A DNA stretch of 64,000 nucleotides from Rikenellaceae bacterium. GTDB lineage: Bacteria; Bacteroidota; Bacteroidia; Bacteroidales; UBA932. The notes beneath the pieces were generated by a model, which saw only the letters and a program-made list of their open reading frames with translations, was not told where the DNA came from and ran no database searches. The stretch's first letter is position 1; each line of letters begins with the position of its first letter. This document shows, piece by piece, positions 48,472-58,215 of this stretch. Where the stretch lies: contig JALEPJ010000056.1 of the NCBI GenBank assembly GCA_022766385.1, positions 117,356-181,355 on the forward strand, read 5' to 3'. The position numbers were made by a program, and so were the translations under genes.

Positions 48472-50700
48472 CTACTTCACAGCGAACTGAACGCTCGTTC
48501 TGATATCATCTGATGCGGAACCGATGAGGGCAATGAAATCACCCTTCTCGAGTCTCCAATCAGCAATTGAATCGTCATAGTATTTCAGGGCTTCAGCAGC
48601 TAACTCAAACTCTACCGTAGCTGACTGTCCTGGCTCAAGGTATACTTTTTCAAAGCCCTTAAGCTCCTTAACAGGGCGTGGGAGAGAGGATTCAACATCA
48701 CGGATATAGAGCTGAACAACCTCAGCACCAGCTACAGAGCCAACATTCTTGACTGGAACAGTAAGCTTGAGAGTGCCATTTTCACCTATTGAAGTCTTGC
48801 TTGCCTTAGCATCACCATACTCGAAGGTGGTATAGCTGAGACCGTGTCCGAAGGCGAAGAGAGGTTCGATTTCCTTATTCTCAAACCATCTGTATCCTAC
48901 GAAGATACCTTCATTGTAGTAATTCTTTCCTCTGACAGGGAACCTAAGACCATCCTGATGTGCTGGTGAGTCGGAAAGCTGCTTAGGGAAAGTGAAAGGA
49001 AGCTTGCCGCTAGGATTGACATCGCCAAAGAGTACATCTGCGAGAGAGTGACCGGCCTCTGAGCCACCATACCAGGCCTGGACTATGGCTGGAACTGAGT
49101 CAACCCAAGGCATTGCAACAGCATTGCCACTGACAAGGGCTACAATGACATTCGGATTTACATCCAGAAGTGCCTCAATGACAGCATCCTGGCCATAAGG
49201 AAGACCGAGAGAGCGTCTGTCGGTACCCTCGCAGTCCTGATTGTTGCTCTTATTGAGACCGCCTACGAAGATGACATAGTCAGCATCCTTAGCCTTGGCT
49301 GTAGCATCAGCTATGAGTTCCTCAGCAGAACGAGGATCCGAGAGATCATAAGGCGAGGTTACTCCATTGTATGAACCGGTAATGTCACCTACATAAGCTC
49401 TTTCATACTCCACTTCGATATTGTCCTGAGCAGCACGCTCCTTGATGGCATCGAAGGCGAAGATTTCGTGCATTGCCTTAAGAGAAGAAGAACCGCCGCC
49501 TATGGTCATCATCTTGATGGCATTCTCGCCGACAACGAGTATCTTCTTTGAGTCTGCCTTGATAGGAAGGAGATTACCGTCGTTCTTCAGGAGGACTATC
49601 CCCTCTGCTCCTATCTTGCGGGCAGCAGCATAATGAGCTTCCGAACCGATATTGCCAAAAGGCTTGTCAGGATTCATGGCTGTACGGAAAATCAGACGGA
49701 GTACTCTGCGCACCTTGGCATCAAGCTGGTCCATAGTATACTTGCCTGATTTAATACCCTCGCGGAAAGGCGCTGCAAGATGATACGCATCATAGCCGTT
49801 GGTCGCGCCCATGGTAAGGCCGTCAGTCCAAGTGCCGAACTCAAGGTCAACTCCATACTTTACAGTCGCATCTGTCTCGTGAACACCTCCCCAGTCGGAT
49901 ATAACGGCTCCGTCAAAGCCCCACTCTCCCCTGAGGATATCATCCAGGAGACGCTCATTTGAGCAAAGATACTGGCCGCGGTAAAGATTGTATGCTGCCA
50001 TTACAGACCAGGCGCCTCCCTCTTGAACAGCTGCCTTGAATGCAGGAAGATAAATTTCATAAAGAGCCCTGTCGTCAAGGTCGACATCTGTCTGATGACG
50101 GAATGTCTCCTCATTGTTCAAAGCAAAATGCTTGACACAAACAGCTACACCGTTATTCTGAACTTCCTGAACATAAGGAACAACCATTTGGGAAGCGAGA
50201 TATGGATCCTCTCCCATATACTCGAAATTACGGCCATTGAGCGGGGTTCTGTAGATATTGACACCGGGACCGAGGAGGACATCCTTCTCACGGTATCGAG
50301 CCTCCTCGCCTATTGACTTGCCATAAAGAGCTGACAGATCGCGGTCCCAGGTGGCTGCAAGACAGGTGAGCGCTGGGAAGGCAACGATAGAGTCATTGGT
50401 CCAGCCTGCCTGCTCCCACTCATCCCAGAACACCTCTGTGCGGATTCCATGAGGGCCATCAGTTGTCCAAAGTTCCGGAATTCCGAGTCTCTTCACACCG
50501 GGAGAGGAGAACTTGGACTGGGCGTGAACCATATCTATCTTCTCCTCGAGTGTCATTCTTGAAAGAGCGTCCTCTATCCTGTCCTCGATGTCTGCATTGT
50601 TGTCAAGATAGATAGGGCCTGAAGAACTTGGCGTTGTCGTTGTACAGGCAACGACTGCAGCTGACGCCAGGACAGCGATACAATTCTTAATCAGTTTCAT
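48472..50700 (-). CDS. beta-glucosidase-like GH3
   Basis: DGPHGIRTEVFWDEW; VKHFALNNEETFRHQTDVDLDDRALYEIYLPAFKAAVQEGGAWSVMAAYN; FDGAVISDWGG; PFTFPKQLSD; FnIII-like tail. Confidence 0.94.
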   Translation of the reverse strand: MKLIKNCIAVLASAAVVACTTTTPSSSGPIYLDNNADIEDRIEDALSRMTLEEKIDMVHAQSKFSSPGVKRLGIPELWTTDGPHGIRTEVFWDEWEQAGWTNDSIVAFPALTCLAATWDRDLSALYGKSIGEEARYREKDVLLGPGVNIYRTPLNGRNFEYMGEDPYLASQMVVPYVQEVQNNGVAVCVKHFALNNEETFRHQTDVDLDDRALYEIYLPAFKAAVQEGGAWSVMAAYNLYRGQYLCSNERLLDDILRGEWGFDGAVISDWGGVHETDATVKYGVDLEFGTWTDGLTMGATNGYDAYHLAAPFREGIKSGKYTMDQLDAKVRRVLRLIFRTAMNPDKPFGNIGSEAHYAAARKIGAEGIVLLKNDGNLLPIKADSKKILVVGENAIKMMTIGGGSSSLKAMHEIFAFDAIKERAAQDNIEVEYERAYVGDITGSYNGVTSPYDLSDPRSAEELIADATAKAKDADYVIFVGGLNKSNNQDCEGTDRRSLGLPYGQDAVIEALLDVNPNVIVALVSGNAVAMPWVDSVPAIVQAWYGGSEAGHSLADVLFGDVNPSGKLPFTFPKQLSDSPAHQDGLRFPVRGKNYYNEGIFVGYRWFENKEIEPLFAFGHGLSYTTFEYGDAKASKTSIGENGTLKLTVPVKNVGSVAGAEVVQLYIRDVESSLPRPVKELKGFEKVYLEPGQSATVEFELAAEALKYYDDSIADWRLEKGDFIALIGSASDDIRTSVQFAVK

Positions 50701-50743
50701 ATATTGATTGGTATAGTAGGGTTCTTTTCAGCTATATCTTGAA

Positions 50744-51373
50744 TTATTTGGTTCCGAATATTCGGTCTCCTGCATCACCCAAACCCGGAAGGATATAGCA
50801 GTTCTCATTAAGTCTATCATCAACCGATGCCACATATATATCGACATCCGGATGCCTTTCCTGAACAGCCTTGACACCCTCGGGAGCCGCTACAAGACAC
50901 ATCAGCCTGATGCTGGTAACACCCTTGTTTTTAAGGAGGTCAATAGCGTCACAGGCACTTCCACCCGTGGCAAGCATAGGGTCCGTAATGATTACGGTAC
51001 GCTGCTCAATGTCGAAAGGAAGCTTGCAGTAATAGAAGACAGGTTTATGAGTATCCTCGTCCCTGTACAGTCCGATATGACCCACTTTTGCAACAGGAAT
51101 GAGGGTGAGAAGACCGTCCACCATTCCGAGGCCAGCCCTAAGGATAGGTACTACAGCCACCTTTTTTCCGGAAATCTTCTTTCCTATCATCTTCTGCAGC
51201 GGGGTTTCTATTTCGATGTCCTCAAGAGGGAAATCACGTGTCACCTCGTAGCCCATCAGAAGGGCAATCTCGCTGAGTAATTCCTTGAAATCCTTTGTTC
51301 CTGTGGAAGATTTACGCATAATGGTCAACTTATGCTGAATCATAGGATGGTCAATGATATGAAGTGTGCTCAT
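50744..51373 (-). CDS. upp: uracil phosphoribosyltransferase
   Basis: [54 protein letters not shown]. Confidence 0.95.
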   Translation of the reverse strand: MSTLHIIDHPMIQHKLTIMRKSSTGTKDFKELLSEIALLMGYEVTRDFPLEDIEIETPLQKMIGKKISGKKVAVVPILRAGLGMVDGLLTLIPVAKVGHIGLYRDEDTHKPVFYYCKLPFDIEQRTVIITDPMLATGGSACDAIDLLKNKGVTSIRLMCLVAAPEGVKAVQERHPDVDIYVASVDDRLNENCYILPGLGDAGDRIFGTK

Positions 51374-51409
51374 GACTGTGATTATGGTGAATTAATATTA
51401 TAATTTAAA

Positions 51410-53404
51410 TCATTGATTATGCATTACAAGAGCCGAAAGGGCGGGAACGCTGGTCCGGCTGCCCCTGACTGTGCCCATCCCCTCAGGATTTACTTTGGTA
51501 TCACTGCAAACAACAGTATAAACCCCGTCAGGAATCTGAAGCTTCGCAGGCTCGCGCGAAGAATTGAAGGCAACAATGATATCGCTCCAATCATCGCCAA
51601 CAGCAGCTCCATTGAGCCTGAAGGCAATGAGGCCGGACTGATCCACTGGAAGGAACTCCATATTAGCGCGAATCAGGTCAGCATCGCCCATATGGAAGGC
51701 AGGATGAGCCTTGCGAAGGGCAATGAGTTCGCGAAGATATACGAAGAAATCATGATATGTGGTCTTGTTGCTCCACCTTATCATATTCACATCATCAGGA
51801 CTGTCAAAGGAGTTGTGAACGAATTTCTTGTGACGGAGGACCTCTTCGCCCGCATAGATGAAAGGAGTTCCCTGGGAGAGCAGGGCTATGGATTGCCCCA
51901 AAGCTGCAGCTTTGAGAATGGTATTGATATCTTCTCCGCTCATATTGATTTTCAGACGGTCTCCGAGGCACATATCGTCGTGGCAACTGATGTAGCTGAT
52001 GTGCTGCCACGGTTGGATTGCCCAAGGCTCATCACTATAATTGACAAGGCTGAAATCGATTTGAGGATGATTGATAGCACCTACGAGGCCGAACTTAATG
52101 CTCTCTTCATTGCCTGGAACTCCTACGAGAAATGCCCCCTTGCTATTGTCATTGAAGGGGCCTCTGACGGCGTCACGCAGCTCATCTCCGAAAGCGGCAA
52201 TGCGCGGCATCGAAGGAATATTGGCCTTCAGCGCCTGAGCCTCCGAAGGCAGCTCGCAAGTTCCTGCTGCCCAACCTTCTCCATAAATATATATTGACGG
52301 GTCAATGGCATCAACGGCTGCGCGAATCGCGTTCATTGTCTCAATATCGTGAATGCCCATAAGGTCGAAGCGGAAACCGTCAACGTGATATTCGTTAATC
52401 CAATAGCACAGCGACTCTATCATGAATCTGCGCATCATCTCGCGGTCCGAAGCCGTTTCATTGCCGCAACCGCTACCGTTTGAATAGCTTCCATCCTCTC
52501 TGAGACGGTAGAAATATCCCGGTGCAGTAAGATTGAACGGATTTCTGTCGGTGTTGAAGGTATGATTATAAACCACATCCATAACGACCCTGATTCCGTG
52601 TTTATGAAGCGACTGGACCATCTGTTTGAACTCCCTGATTCGACAGCCCGGATCAAAAGGATCAGTACAGAAAGAGCCCTCAGGGACATTGTAGTTCTGC
52701 GGGTCGTAACCCCAGCCGTATTTGTTCTGTTCAAGATGTTCTTCATCTATAGAACCGAAATCATAGGATGGCATTATGTGGATATGATTAACTCCAAGCT
52801 CGACAAGATGATCGATTCCGCTGCTCTCTCCGTATGCGCTGAGTGTATTCTCTTCTGTCAAGGCCAAAAACTTGCCACGATTGACAATGCCGCTCAGGCT
52901 ATCGATGGAAAAATCCCTGTGCTGAAGTTCGTAGAGCACTACATCTGAAAAGGATTTGAGTTCAGGACGAACATCCTCATCCCAATTGTCGGGATCAGTT
53001 TTTGAAAAGTCAATGATAGCGCCCCTCCAGCCGTTGACACCCACTGCTTTAGCCATAATACCGGGAGACTCGGCAAGAAACTTTCCATTATCCTTGATTT
53101 TGAAAGTATAAAACTTGCCCTCAAGATTGCCCTTGACCTTTGCCGTCCAGGAGCCATCACGATGATGCCTCATATTCAAGGTCTTGAATGGAGCAGCATC
53201 GCCATTGCCCTCATCATATAAAGAAAGAACAACCTCTTCGGCTGCAGGAGCCCACAGTGAAAAAGAGGTAGCCTTGGGAGACCAGACCATTTCATCAAGG
53301 GATCCCTTCTTCATAGGATATTCTTCATAGCTCTTGAAGTTTTTCGAGTTATGCTGACAGGCAACAAGAGAAAATGCCATAAGCAGAAGTGTTATTTTTT
53401 TCAT
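51410..53404 (-). CDS. pulA: type I pullulanase, GH13 with CBM48-like N-terminus (lipoprotein)
   Basis: Lipobox LVACQ; YGWGYDPQNYNVPEGS; VVMDVVYNHTF; DGFRFDLMGIHD; YISCHDDMCLGDRL; IALLSQGTPFIYAGEE. Confidence 0.94.
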   Translation of the reverse strand: MKKITLLLMAFSLVACQHNSKNFKSYEEYPMKKGSLDEMVWSPKATSFSLWAPAAEEVVLSLYDEGNGDAAPFKTLNMRHHRDGSWTAKVKGNLEGKFYTFKIKDNGKFLAESPGIMAKAVGVNGWRGAIIDFSKTDPDNWDEDVRPELKSFSDVVLYELQHRDFSIDSLSGIVNRGKFLALTEENTLSAYGESSGIDHLVELGVNHIHIMPSYDFGSIDEEHLEQNKYGWGYDPQNYNVPEGSFCTDPFDPGCRIREFKQMVQSLHKHGIRVVMDVVYNHTFNTDRNPFNLTAPGYFYRLREDGSYSNGSGCGNETASDREMMRRFMIESLCYWINEYHVDGFRFDLMGIHDIETMNAIRAAVDAIDPSIYIYGEGWAAGTCELPSEAQALKANIPSMPRIAAFGDELRDAVRGPFNDNSKGAFLVGVPGNEESIKFGLVGAINHPQIDFSLVNYSDEPWAIQPWQHISYISCHDDMCLGDRLKINMSGEDINTILKAAALGQSIALLSQGTPFIYAGEEVLRHKKFVHNSFDSPDDVNMIRWSNKTTYHDFFVYLRELIALRKAHPAFHMGDADLIRANMEFLPVDQSGLIAFRLNGAAVGDDWSDIIVAFNSSREPAKLQIPDGVYTVVCSDTKVNPEGMGTVRGSRTSVPALSALVMHNQ

Positions 53405-53445
53405 AAATATTGGTATTAGTTCAGCAGCGACAAGCTTTATAAATA

Positions 53446-53453
53446 CAAAGATA
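53446..53453 (-). promoter_or_regulatory. putative -7 promoter element for pulA
   Basis: TATCTTTG on minus strand, 42 nt upstream of ATG. Confidence 0.4.
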
Positions 53454-53530
53454 AGTAATTCAGAGTATTTTTTCTAAATTCGCGAAAATTGTAATGACAA
53501 AATAGCAGACAAACACAATTTGTTAATATT

Positions 53531-54196
53531 ATGAAAAAGTATTTTGCTGAAATGATTGGAACCATGGTATTGGTTCTTATGGGCTGCGGAACTGCAGTCA
53601 GTCTCGGTTGTACAACCGCCATCACAGCTACAGTAGTCGGAACAGCTATGGCATTCGGTCTTGCGGTAATCGCTATGGCCTACACCATCGGCAACATCTC
53701 AGGCTGTCATATCAATCCGGCTATCACTCTTGCTTTGTGGCTCTCAAACAAAATGAGTGGCAAGGACGCTGCAATGTATGTATTGTTCCAAGTTATCGGA
53801 GCTATTCTCGGCTCAGCCATTCTCGCTCTCCTTACTGCCAATGTTGACTTTGCCGGCACAGGTGCAAATAGCCTTCAGGCAGGAGTGGGCGTTATCGGCG
53901 GTCTCCTTGCCGAGGTATTCTTCACCTTTGTATTTGTCCTCGTAGTCCTCGGTGCAACCGATGAGAAGAAGGGTGCCGGCAATCTCGCAGGACTTGCTAT
54001 AGGTCTTACCCTGATTCTCGTTCACCTTATCTGCATCCGATACACCGGAACTTCAGTAAATCCAGCCCGCTCAATCGGACCTGCTCTCTTCCAGGGAGGC
54101 GATGCACTGAAACAACTTTGGATCTTCATCCTCGGACCTCTCGCCGGAGGAGCATTCGCAGCTGGAGTCTGGAAACTCATCTCTTGCGAGAAATAG
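53531..54196 (+). CDS. aqpZ: aquaporin (MIP family, AqpZ-like)
   Basis: GCHINPAITLALW and GTSVNPARSIGPAL (two NPA motifs); 6 TMs. Confidence 0.93.
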   Translation: MKKYFAEMIGTMVLVLMGCGTAVSLGCTTAITATVVGTAMAFGLAVIAMAYTIGNISGCHINPAITLALWLSNKMSGKDAAMYVLFQVIGAILGSAILALLTANVDFAGTGANSLQAGVGVIGGLLAEVFFTFVFVLVVLGATDEKKGAGNLAGLAIGLTLILVHLICIRYTGTSVNPARSIGPALFQGGDALKQLWIFILGPLAGGAFAAGVWKLISCEK

Positions 54197-54217
54197 TTTC
54201 TGAATACTTTCAATTAT

Positions 54218-54249
54218 GGCGGCAGATTCCTTGTACGGAACTTGCCGCC
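54218..54249 (+). terminator. hairpin downstream of aquaporin gene
   Basis: GGCGGCA-GA-TTCC-TTGTAC-GGAA-CT-TGCCGCC, weak T-rich tail (ACTTTTG). Confidence 0.5.
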
Positions 54250-54280
54250 ACTTTTGTTCACTTTCTGTGAAAGCGTCTAA

Positions 54281-54481
54281 GCTACATATCTGGAGTCCCT
54301 GTCGAAGGAAGAACTCGTGAATCTTCTCTGTCAGAAAGACGGTAAGATTGCCGAACTCGAAGCCTGTATCCTGAAAGTCCTTACCCATATCAAGCACTGC
54401 CTGAACACAAACGCCATAGCGGCAAGCGCAAACGAAAAAAGCCTTGCAGACATGTCTACAAGGCTCATGGAGTGGAGATAA
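54281..54481 (+). pseudogene. short coding-like remnant without ATG start, possibly transposase N-terminal-like
   Basis: Open frame: LESLSKEELVNLLCQKDGKIAELEACILKVLTHIKHCLNTNAIAASANEKSLADMSTRLMEWR*; in-frame TAA immediately upstream; stop lies in tRNA 3' end. Confidence 0.35.
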
Positions 54482-54545
54482 AGAGATTCGAACTCTTGAC
54501 CCCCTGCTTGCAAAGCAGGTGCTCTACCAACTGAGCTATACCCCC
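54473..54545 (-). tRNA. tRNA-Ala (anticodon TGC)
   Basis: Cloverleaf GGGGGTATAGCTCAGTTGGTAGAGCACCTGCTTTGCAAGCAGGGGGTCAAGAGTTCGAATCTCTTTATCTCCA; anticodon loop TTTGCAA; G3:U70 alanine identity pair. Confidence 0.97.
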
Positions 54546-54556
54546 GATTGCGATTG

Positions 54557-54585
54557 CAAATATATGAATTTTTTTTGGATTCAAA
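54557..54585 (-). promoter_or_regulatory. Bacteroidetes-type promoter for tRNA-Ala
   Basis: Minus strand TTTG-N17-TATATTTG, ending 11 nt before the tRNA 5' end. Confidence 0.7.
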
Positions 54586-54624
54586 CATTTATTTTGAACA
54601 AAATCGTTTTTTATCCTTTTTTCG

Positions 54625-54632
54625 TAAATTTG
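54625..54632 (+). promoter_or_regulatory. putative -7 promoter element for DUF1810 gene
   Basis: TAAATTTG, only 7 nt before ATG. Confidence 0.4.
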
Positions 54633-54639
54633 TAAGGTT

Positions 54640-55059
54640 ATGGAATACGATTTACAGAGATTCAAAGATGCGCAGAACGAGGGCAACGCCTACAAGAACG
54701 CGCTAAAGGAAATAGGAAACGGTCAGAAGGAAGGCCACTGGATGTGGTTTGTTTTTCCTCAACTCAGAGGATTGGGAAAATCTGACAGGGCGATGTATTA
54801 TGGCATAATAGGCAAGGGCGAGGCCAAGGCCTATCTTGCCGACAGGCAGCTGGGCAGCAGACTGAGGGAGATTTGTAACTCGGTGATTCAAGTCAGGGGC
54901 AAGTCTGCAGTTGATATTTTCGGCCCAGCGGATGCAGTGAAACTCAGGTCTTCTATGACTCTGTTCTATATTGTTTCCGGAAAAGAAGAAATCTTCAGAA
55001 AGGTTCTGGCCAAGTACTTCGATGAGAAACTTGATAAGAAAACCCTTGAAATGTTATAA
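54640..55059 (+). CDS. DUF1810 family protein
   Basis: YDLQRFKDAQN..GQKEGHWMWFVFPQLRGLGKS; RLREICNSV; KLRSSMTLFYIV. Confidence 0.9.
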   Translation: MEYDLQRFKDAQNEGNAYKNALKEIGNGQKEGHWMWFVFPQLRGLGKSDRAMYYGIIGKGEAKAYLADRQLGSRLREICNSVIQVRGKSAVDIFGPADAVKLRSSMTLFYIVSGKEEIFRKVLAKYFDEKLDKKTLEML

Positions 55060-55075
55060 TAAGAGAAACGAACTT

Positions 55076-56329
55076 ATGAGATACTCCACCGCGCTGACGA
55101 TCCTTATTCTTTCCCTTTCTTTGCTGCTTATAGCTTCCTGCAGGAACAGGGAGCACAATCAGGAGGAAGCGCAGATTATCAACGATTCTATACCTCCACT
55201 CGGATTTTGGGAAGAGGACTATCATATTGCAGAGGGCAAAGTGAAGAATGGAGACACTTTCTCCGGGCTTATGGGCCGCTTGGGAATGGAGACATCACGA
55301 GCCATTGCCTTGGCAAATGCCTGCGATTCCTGTTTCGATGTCAGAAAACTGAGGGCCGGCAACAGCATCAAAGCTTATTCCGACACAGTCAGCGGCAGAT
55401 TGGAATATGCAGTATATTCAGTCGACAAGACACATCAGGTGATTTTCAGTTGCGGAGACTCTCTTGGTGTCTGGACTTATACGAAACCGATAGAGACTCA
55501 CAGGAAGTACGCAGATGTGACAATCAGTTCATCTCTATGGAACGATATGAGCGCATCCGGCTCCTCTCCCCTGCTGATTCTGAGCCTCTCCGATGTTTAT
55601 GCCTGGACCGTGGATTTCTTCGGGCTTCAGAAGAACGACAGATTCCGTGTCATTTATCAGGAGAAGAGCTGTGAAGGCGCACTCATAGGCATCGACACCA
55701 TCTACTTCGCTGCCTTCTCAAGGGATGGCAAGGACCTCTATGCGATTATGTACGACCAGGGAGATGGTGGCAATATTTACTGGGACGAGAAGGGAGGAAG
55801 CATGAGAAGGGCCTTCCTCAAGGCTCCACTTGAATTCAAGCGCATCTCATCCGGTTTTTCATATAAGAGAAAGCATCCTGTAACGGGCCAGATCAAGCCC
55901 CACACCGCCGTGGACTATGCAGCTCCGACAGGTACTCCGGTGGTTTCAATCGGTGACGGCACCGTCATCAGTGTCGGTTGGGCAGGAGGCGGTGGCAATA
56001 CCGTCAAGATACGCCACAACAGCGAGTATGTCACCAGCTATATGCACCTTTCCAAGTATGCTTCGGGCATCAAGAACGGTGTCAGGGTGAGTCAGGGCCA
56101 GGTAATAGGCTATGTAGGAGCAACAGGTACGGCTACAGGACCTCATCTGGATTTCAGGGTTTACAAGAATGGAACTGCCATCAACCCTCTGACAATGGAT
56201 TCCCCTTCCGCCGAGCCTATCCAAGAAGAGAATCTTGTAGCCCTTGACTCGGTTTTCGTCATCTACAAGGCTGAACTTGACAGTCTTACGGCCCTTGGAG
56301 ACAATGCACAAAGTAATGACGTTCTATGA
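55076..56329 (+). CDS. M23 family metallopeptidase (LytM), lipoprotein-like N-terminus
   Basis: ISSGFSYKRKHPVTGQIKPHTAVDYAAPTGTPV; TSYMHLSKYASGIKNGVRVSQGQVIGYVGATGTATGPHLDFRVYKNG; LLLIASC lipobox. Confidence 0.93.
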   Translation: MRYSTALTILILSLSLLLIASCRNREHNQEEAQIINDSIPPLGFWEEDYHIAEGKVKNGDTFSGLMGRLGMETSRAIALANACDSCFDVRKLRAGNSIKAYSDTVSGRLEYAVYSVDKTHQVIFSCGDSLGVWTYTKPIETHRKYADVTISSSLWNDMSASGSSPLLILSLSDVYAWTVDFFGLQKNDRFRVIYQEKSCEGALIGIDTIYFAAFSRDGKDLYAIMYDQGDGGNIYWDEKGGSMRRAFLKAPLEFKRISSGFSYKRKHPVTGQIKPHTAVDYAAPTGTPVVSIGDGTVISVGWAGGGGNTVKIRHNSEYVTSYMHLSKYASGIKNGVRVSQGQVIGYVGATGTATGPHLDFRVYKNGTAINPLTMDSPSAEPIQEENLVALDSVFVIYKAELDSLTALGDNAQSNDVL

Positions 56330-57030
56330 TGAACATCGAGCCTATAGCCTATTTCAAGTCACCGTTCAAGACAAAGTTCGGTATTCCGCGTCAAAGCGGT
56401 GTCGTTGAGACCTTGCGCGGGGAAATCCGTTTTTCTGAGAAGTACAGGAGGGCGGAAGCTGTTAAGGGCTTGGAAGGCTTTGACTATCTATGGTTGATCT
56501 GGGGCTTTTCTGCCAATGCCAGGTCTAAAGGAGATTGGCAGCCTGTAGTCAGGCCACCCCGCCTCGGGGGCAATGCCACTATGGGAGTATTTGCCACACG
56601 CTCCCCTTTCAGACCGAATCCGCTGGGTCTGTCCAGCGTCCGGATTGAAAAAATCTGTATGGAAGGAAGCGATGCACCACTGATCCAAGTCTGTGGAGCG
56701 GACTTGATGGACGGTACCCCAATCTATGACATCAAACCCTATATTCCATACACAGATGCCCATCCGGAAGCCTCTGGCGGCTTTACCGACAGCTCTGATT
56801 GGACTGAAAAAGAGCTTTACATTGAAGCCGAAGTGATGGATGAATTGCAAAAGAGCCTCAATGCAGCAGACATTGAGACTCTAAAAAAGATTCTTGCCCA
56901 GGATCCTCGACCTCATTATCAGAAAGTCGGAGACAGGGTTTATGGTATGGAATTCAAGGAGTATGATGTTCACTTCCGAGCAGAAGGAGAAGGCATCAGG
57001 CTTCTGGATATCACTGAATCCAAGAAGTAA
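56326..57030 (+). CDS. trmO: TrmO/TsaA-like tRNA (N6-threonylcarbamoyladenosine37) methyltransferase
   Basis: PIAYFKSPFKTKFGIPRQSGVV; GVFATRSPFRPNPLGLSSVRIEKI; DLMDGTPIYDIKPYIPYTDAHPEA. Confidence 0.92.
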   Translation: MMNIEPIAYFKSPFKTKFGIPRQSGVVETLRGEIRFSEKYRRAEAVKGLEGFDYLWLIWGFSANARSKGDWQPVVRPPRLGGNATMGVFATRSPFRPNPLGLSSVRIEKICMEGSDAPLIQVCGADLMDGTPIYDIKPYIPYTDAHPEASGGFTDSSDWTEKELYIEAEVMDELQKSLNAADIETLKKILAQDPRPHYQKVGDRVYGMEFKEYDVHFRAEGEGIRLLDITESKK

Positions 57031-57033
57031 GGA

Positions 57034-58215
57034 CTAGAGCAGTACTGCAGTGAGTTCCGCGAGAGCCATTTTGTAGTCTTTTTCAGCCTCCAGTGTCTCC
57101 AACAGATTCTCATAGTACAGATCAAGCTCGCTTATGTACTCAATCAGGGATATCTCACCCTGTTGTCTGGCCTTATTAAGCAGTTCTCTATTATCGAAGG
57201 TATCAAGTGCGGCTCTGTAACTCTCTGCAATGGACTTAAGAGCAGAAGCCTCATTATATAGCGATAGCAATTGGAAGTAGAATGCCTGAATGGTCTCATC
57301 CTTTTGCATCTTCGCAGCAGTATATTTGGCCTTGGATTGCTTGACCTTGTTCGAATTGCTCCAAAGAGGGATGGAAACGCCGAAGGTCAAACCCCTGTAT
57401 GCTTCAGGCTGAGCGACTTCAGCCATATACCCTATTGAGAGCCCAGGAATCCAGGCACTCCTGTTAATATTCAGTTCCGCTTCGCTTACATCAATTTTGC
57501 TCTTGGCATAATTGACTGCAGGACTTGCAGCAGAGGCATTATCAAAAAAGGATTCAAAATCCGGAGACAGAGGGCTCATCCCAAGCGAATTGAAATCGCT
57601 CAGATTAAGGCTTGGCTCCTGTCCGCCGTTCAGGCTCTTGAGCAGCAGCTGGGCCTTTTTCTTGCCCACACGGACTTTTTCCAATTGACCTTTGATATCA
57701 GTATGGTGAAGCATAGCATTGTTCATTTCCAAGGCTGAGGATTCACCTAATTCCAAAGCTCTCTTGTACGCATCCACAAGAGTCTGGGCATTTGAAAAAT
57801 GAAACGACAGCTCCTGTTCCAAGGCATTGTAATAGACAAGCTCTATACAGGCCTTCTCCGCCTCGAGCAATACATCCTGACGCATTGCCTTATATTCCAG
57901 CGATGCAAGGGCATTCTTTCCGGAGCTCAGGTTTGAGCGCTGACCGCTAAGCAAAGCGAAATCAATGCTTTGGGAAATGGAGAAATCGTGGCGGCGGGCA
58001 TTGTCTTTGCCCCAAAGATAGTTGAATTCAAGCTCGGGATCGGGGAGGAGAGCTTCCTCTTTATTTTCGAGGAACATCGCTTCCTGGTCGAGTCTTGCGC
58101 TCTTGAGAGAAGGATTATTTCTCTCAATCTCGCCGAGCACCCTCTCCAGAGGGGTCTGTGCTGCCAGCGCAATGCCGCAAAACGCGAGTGCGGCCGTCAA
58201 TATTGTCTTAAGCAT
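57034..58215 (-). CDS. TolC-family outer membrane factor (CusC/CzcC-like)
   Basis: Signal peptide; NPSLKSARLDQEA; AWIPGLSIGYMAEVAQPEAYRGLTFGVSIPLWSNSNKVKQSKA; helical repeats; efflux operon. Confidence 0.85.
   Translation of the reverse strand: MLKTILTAALAFCGIALAAQTPLERVLGEIERNNPSLKSARLDQEAMFLENKEEALLPDPELEFNYLWGKDNARRHDFSISQSIDFALLSGQRSNLSSGKNALASLEYKAMRQDVLLEAEKACIELVYYNALEQELSFHFSNAQTLVDAYKRALELGESSALEMNNAMLHHTDIKGQLEKVRVGKKKAQLLLKSLNGGQEPSLNLSDFNSLGMSPLSPDFESFFDNASAASPAVNYAKSKIDVSEAELNINRSAWIPGLSIGYMAEVAQPEAYRGLTFGVSIPLWSNSNKVKQSKAKYTAAKMQKDETIQAFYFQLLSLYNEASALKSIAESYRAALDTFDNRELLNKARQQGEISLIEYISELDLYYENLLETLEAEKDYKMALAELTAVLL

Noticed and set aside
51413-52297. 294-aa plus-strand ORF
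   Set aside because: Antisense to well-supported pullulanase; low-complexity shadow ORF with no recognisable motif.
54071-54397. 108-aa minus-strand ORF
   Set aside because: Antisense to the end of aquaporin and to the short remnant; no recognisable family.
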